Assembly (NCBI RefSeq): GCF_907164915.1
Contig: NC_061863.1
Span: 46,845,382-46,909,381, forward strand
Origin: Impatiens glandulifera
Lineage: Eukaryota; Streptophyta; Magnoliopsida; Ericales; Balsaminaceae
Reading direction: 5' to 3'
Length of the DNA stretch: 64,000 nucleotides
Part shown: positions 60,590 to 64,000 of the stretch, one piece after another
Layout of the letters: each line of letters starts with the position of its first letter
How positions within the stretch are numbered: position 1 is the first letter of the stretch
The notes under the pieces: generated by a model
Told to the model about the DNA's origin: nothing
The model's database searches: none
What the model saw: only the letters and a program-made list of their open reading frames with translations
Made by a program: the position numbers and the translations under genes

Positions 60590-62550
60590 TTATAACTAGT
60601 TTCATGGTAATGGTGAAATGGACCCATCTAGACATAATATATTTCATGCTTCTTATTCTAAAGAAAATTAATTAATTCAAAGAATCTAATTCTTTCTTGC
60701 TAGTATATTATTAATGAGTAATTTCAAATTTACTTTACAAATTATTATATTAATTGGCTTTGTTTGATTCATCTTAACAATCCAAATATTCAATCTTTAA
60801 CCATAATATGAAATACACTTAATTCATTTTTATCATATTTAAAAGAAAATATATAATATTTTAGTTATTTAATATAAATAACTTCAATTAATTGGATCCA
60901 TAGTTTCATCTAGAGATAAGAAAATTATCAATATTTTGGTATATCGTAAATACTGAAAATGTCGATTTTTTTTGTATACCCAACAAAAATGATAACCGAT
61001 AAGGTAGGTACCGATACCAAAATTATCTATACGATAAAAATATGAGATTTTTAAAATTTTGATATATCAATATATACTGAAATAATATTTATAAATAATT
61101 AAATTTTTATTTTTATTTCAAAAATGAGTCAAAGTAATTATAAACTTTTCAACAAAATCAGAACGTTATCAACCAATCAATAAATCTTAATCAATTATTT
61201 TCTTTTCTAAACAAATTTGAAGTTAACTATGAAAATATCTAATTTTTTTCTCTAACCTTAATATTTTTATTTAATTATTTAATAAGAGAAGTCAACAAAT
61301 GCATGTTCCTTCTCCAAGCTTAACCAGCAAATTAGTTAATTAACTGTATTAAATGGAGTACAAATATTTTTCAAAACATAATAAATAAACGTATGCTACT
61401 ATATTCACGTCTTGTTTGGTTTCATAGTCAACGGGAATGAATTTTATTTATTAATTTGTTCCATTTATTTATTTATTCAATTTTGTCATATTTTCCAAAA
61501 CTATACATGGTCTACATCATAATTTGTTTTCTAATGTTTATTGAAAGAAAGAAAGAAGAAAATATCATGAGGCATGGTTTCTGATTCTACAATTAAAGTT
61601 AAAAGATCAAATAAAGTAACATCTACATCAACATGCTTATAATATATTAACAGTTTATACATTTGTTGTTAATGCCTTCAATCATGGTAAGGTTTCAAAT
61701 TACCTTTTTAAATTTAAATTTTAAGTTTTATTGGGTTGATTTTAATTTGATTGGTTATTTTTAGTTTCATAATTTTTAATATAGTCATCTTAAAATTTTC
61801 TTTTAATTAAGGATTGAATAATTTTAGAATTAATTTTCCTATAATATTATTAATTAATAAAAAATGGTATGTTTAATTAAGGTTAAAGCTTTTTAATTAA
61901 TTAATTAATTTACCTTGAATATTAATGTCAAATAAAAAAAAATATAATATAAAAAACGTTATATATATATATATATTTAGTTAATGTTAGTTTTTTTATT
62001 AACTTACAATTAGTTAGTTTGTGTTTAATTACTTATGTTAATTAATTAATTAGTTTTTAATTAATTGGTATTATTTACTTTAGAATAGCAATACTTAGAT
62101 TAATTAAGAAGATAAAATCTTTTTAGTAATTCGAAAGTTTGTTAGTTTATAAAATCCCTACTTAACCTTTGAATTTAGCCAAAAGATGTGAAACAATGTT
62201 TTAAGTCAATTATTTGTTTAACTTCTAACAAAATTTCAACTCATTCTATTTATTCAAATTCTATTTATTCAAACCATATTATGGTTAGTAAGTAAAGGTG
62301 GTGTGTCAGATCCTAGAATCTGAATTTCAGAATCTGCCATATTTTAAGTTTTGGCCAAAACCATTAAAGTTAAAACAGTGCCCTAAAATCGAGTTTACAA
62401 TCCACAACCATATAGATCTAGAATTTATTAAATTTGTAGAATATTTGGATCATCATATATTGAAAAAATGAACTTTTCATTTAAAAATTCAATCAAACAG
62501 GATGTGCGCATAAATTTAACAATAACACCTTTCATTCAACTTTATATAAA
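60590..62550. other. AT-rich spacer
   Basis: I see no gene and no repeat I can name in this stretch. It has very low complexity, with many TTAATTAA-type runs. Confidence 0.5.
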
Positions 62551-62770
62551 CTAGCATATATCCCGTGTATTTGCACGAGTAATAATATAAAAAACCGTGA
62601 AAACAATATTACGGTAAAAATTTTATGGGCGGGTCAACCCAAAATCCGACTCAAGTATCCATTTACTCTCACATATATCCAAATTAACCATAGCTCTAGA
62701 CCCGACAATCCGAACACTTTAAAAATTAAGCATCATTATATATATATATAGATTAGTTAGTTAAAAAGCT
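62551..62770 (-). mobile_element. Helitron-like end and body, copy 4 of the dispersed family
   Basis: On the minus strand the element ends with a hairpin-forming ACTCGTGCAAATACACGGGA (62561-62580) then CTAG (62551-62554), followed by T. A short hairpin before a CTRR terminus inserted next to T is the 3' signature of Helitrons. Its body shares the CCGCCCATAAA, ATGGATACTT and TTTTTAAAGTG blocks with copies at 27.2-28.2 kb. The 5' TC terminus could not be fixed because of TA tracts. Confidence 0.5.
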
Positions 62771-62819
62771 GAACTTATATTGTTAAAATGTCACGCGCTT
62801 ATCAAATTTTGGTTTGAAT

Positions 62820-63050
62820 TTAAAATATTAAGTGTTATTAGCCTAGTTGGTTAAAAGATTGTATTTGTTTTGTTAGGTTGCAAATTCGAACCATACCTAT
62901 AGCATTTTTAATTTTATTTTTAACCGTTTTAAGTTTATGGGCGGGTCAACCCACAATCCGACCCAAGTATCCATTTACTCTCACATATATCCAAATTAAC
63001 CACAACTCTCGACCCGGCAATCCGGACACTTTAAAAATTAAGCATCATTA

Positions 63051-63054
<4 letters not shown>
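62820..63054 (+). repeat. Copy 5 of the dispersed family with tRNA-like A and B boxes
   Basis: The plus strand reads TTAGCCTAGTTGGTTAAAAG, then AGGTTGCAAATTCGAACC, then the AATTTTATTTTTAACCG and GGGCGGGTCAACCC blocks, ending in TTTAAAAATTAAGCATCATT next to the TA tract. TAGCCTAGTTGG fits a polymerase III A box and ATTCGAACC nearly fits a B box. Confidence 0.55.

Positions 63055-63121
<67 letters not shown>
63055..63121. repeat. Long TA microsatellite
   Basis: About 33 uninterrupted TA dinucleotides adjoin the end of copy 5 of the dispersed repeat family. Confidence 0.97.
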
Positions 63122-63124
<3 letters not shown>

Positions 63125-64000
63125 AAAATCAATCCACTTATTTTTACTTTTTTTTATGCAGAGATTACATCAAATATATAGTTAAATTTAAATAAAACTT
63201 AGATAAACAAAATCATAAACAAAAATATTTTATATATGTCAAATACATTGAGGAACACCTAAGTTATTTATCAAATCATAAATATTATTCTATTTCATCC
63301 TAACATATCTATTGCAGAGATTAAATATAAGTAACATTGACTTAAACAATGGAGATTTGAATAATGTTGAGCGATCTTTGCTACCCCAATTTGCAATCGG
63401 AATTCAAGAAGTATTCTTTGGGCCACCTCACTTAAGAAAATGTTTTATTAAGATAAAGAGGGTTAGAAAAAAAAATTAGCTCTAGGTTTTCTCTCTTTCA
63501 AAGAAGGATAATATTTATATATACTTGTACTTGCAAGTGAGATTATAAATCTTATAGTTTCCAATGTAGGACAAAGTATCTAGACTCCTTATTCATTCTT
63601 CCTTCCCTTTTTCTTCATTCAAATTTTTTATTCTTCAACAATTTCAAAATGATAGTCATTCCATGCAATATGTGTCATTCGTACATGCCGCGATCGAGAG
63701 CTTCATGCGGGTTCATGATCGTGTGTTCCATGTGCGTTTATTGATTTTTTTGACGCCATTGACTCTTTTCACATCTACCACCAGTTTTTTAACTTGTAAA
63801 ATAAATACAAACATCATCACTTGAAGGTTTCAGCTCTATTCAAAGTTTATCTATTTAATAACATTTTTATCATATTTAGGTTGATTTAAAATGTCTAAAA
63901 ATAATTGATACGATGTCGGTGTCAAACAAATTATTTATTTAATCCCGTGTATTGAACCAGTGTAAAAATATTTACTAAAAAAGTTTGTTGGCACATGATT
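63122..64000. other. AT-rich spacer
   Basis: No gene is supported. The stretch at 63480-63600 (TTTCTCTCTTTCAAAG... to TTTCCAATGTAGGACAAAG) looks like LTR or leader sequence, but no second copy is in the window. Confidence 0.4.

Noticed and set aside
62878..63126. 82-codon open frame ending in repeated YI dipeptides
   Set aside because: It is translation of a dispersed repeat and the TA microsatellite.

Overview
This window is nuclear DNA of a flowering plant, most likely a eudicot. It is AT-rich and has spliced genes with GT-AG introns, plant-only gene families (NPF transporters, F-box/kelch proteins, phytocystatins), Ty1/copia LTR retrotransposons primed by initiator Met-tRNA, a CACTA transposon, Helitron-like and MITE-like repeats and TA microsatellites. 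Nothing in it is bacterial or viral.

Layout. 1-4599 is gene-free, probably degraded repeat. 4605-11233 (minus) is a full-length but dead copia element with a second, internally deleted LTR element nested inside it (7987-9479). 12073-15564 (minus) is an intact six-exon NPF6.2/NRT1.4-like nitrate transporter gene. 15600-30860 is gene-poor and holds a 1.5 kb solo LTR (18202-19735), several MITE- and SINE-like repeats and a repeated family with a Helitron-like end. 30865-40098 is a complete CACTA (En/Spm) transposon with matching termini and a GTA target duplication. It carries an intact TNPA-like gene, an N-terminally shortened TNP2 transposase gene, a third very small TNPA-like gene, and an unusually large set of palindromic repeats. 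40344-44281 (minus) is an LTR element with PBS, PPT and target duplication but no usable coding sequence.

The right part holds the host genes: a ten-exon ethanolamine kinase gene (49087-50998, plus), convergent with a SAGL1-like F-box/kelch gene (51450-52843, minus), then a LINE relic, a four-exon TMEM128-like membrane protein gene (57047-58033, minus), and an isolated first exon of a phytocystatin gene (60375-60482, minus). From 60.5 kb onward the sequence is AT-rich with Helitron-like repeats and a long TA tract.

How the parts work together. The four complete host genes are unrelated housekeeping or transport functions (nitrate movement, phospholipid head-group synthesis, protein turnover, a membrane protein) and form no pathway. 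The transposon genes do form a system. TNP2 would cut the CACTA ends and TNPA would bind the CCGARRGTT-type motifs that crowd both ends. The small TNPA-like protein keeps the TNPA N-terminal motif and coiled-coil tail but lacks the middle domain, so it could act as a built-in modulator. This last point is inference and is the most interesting lead in the window.
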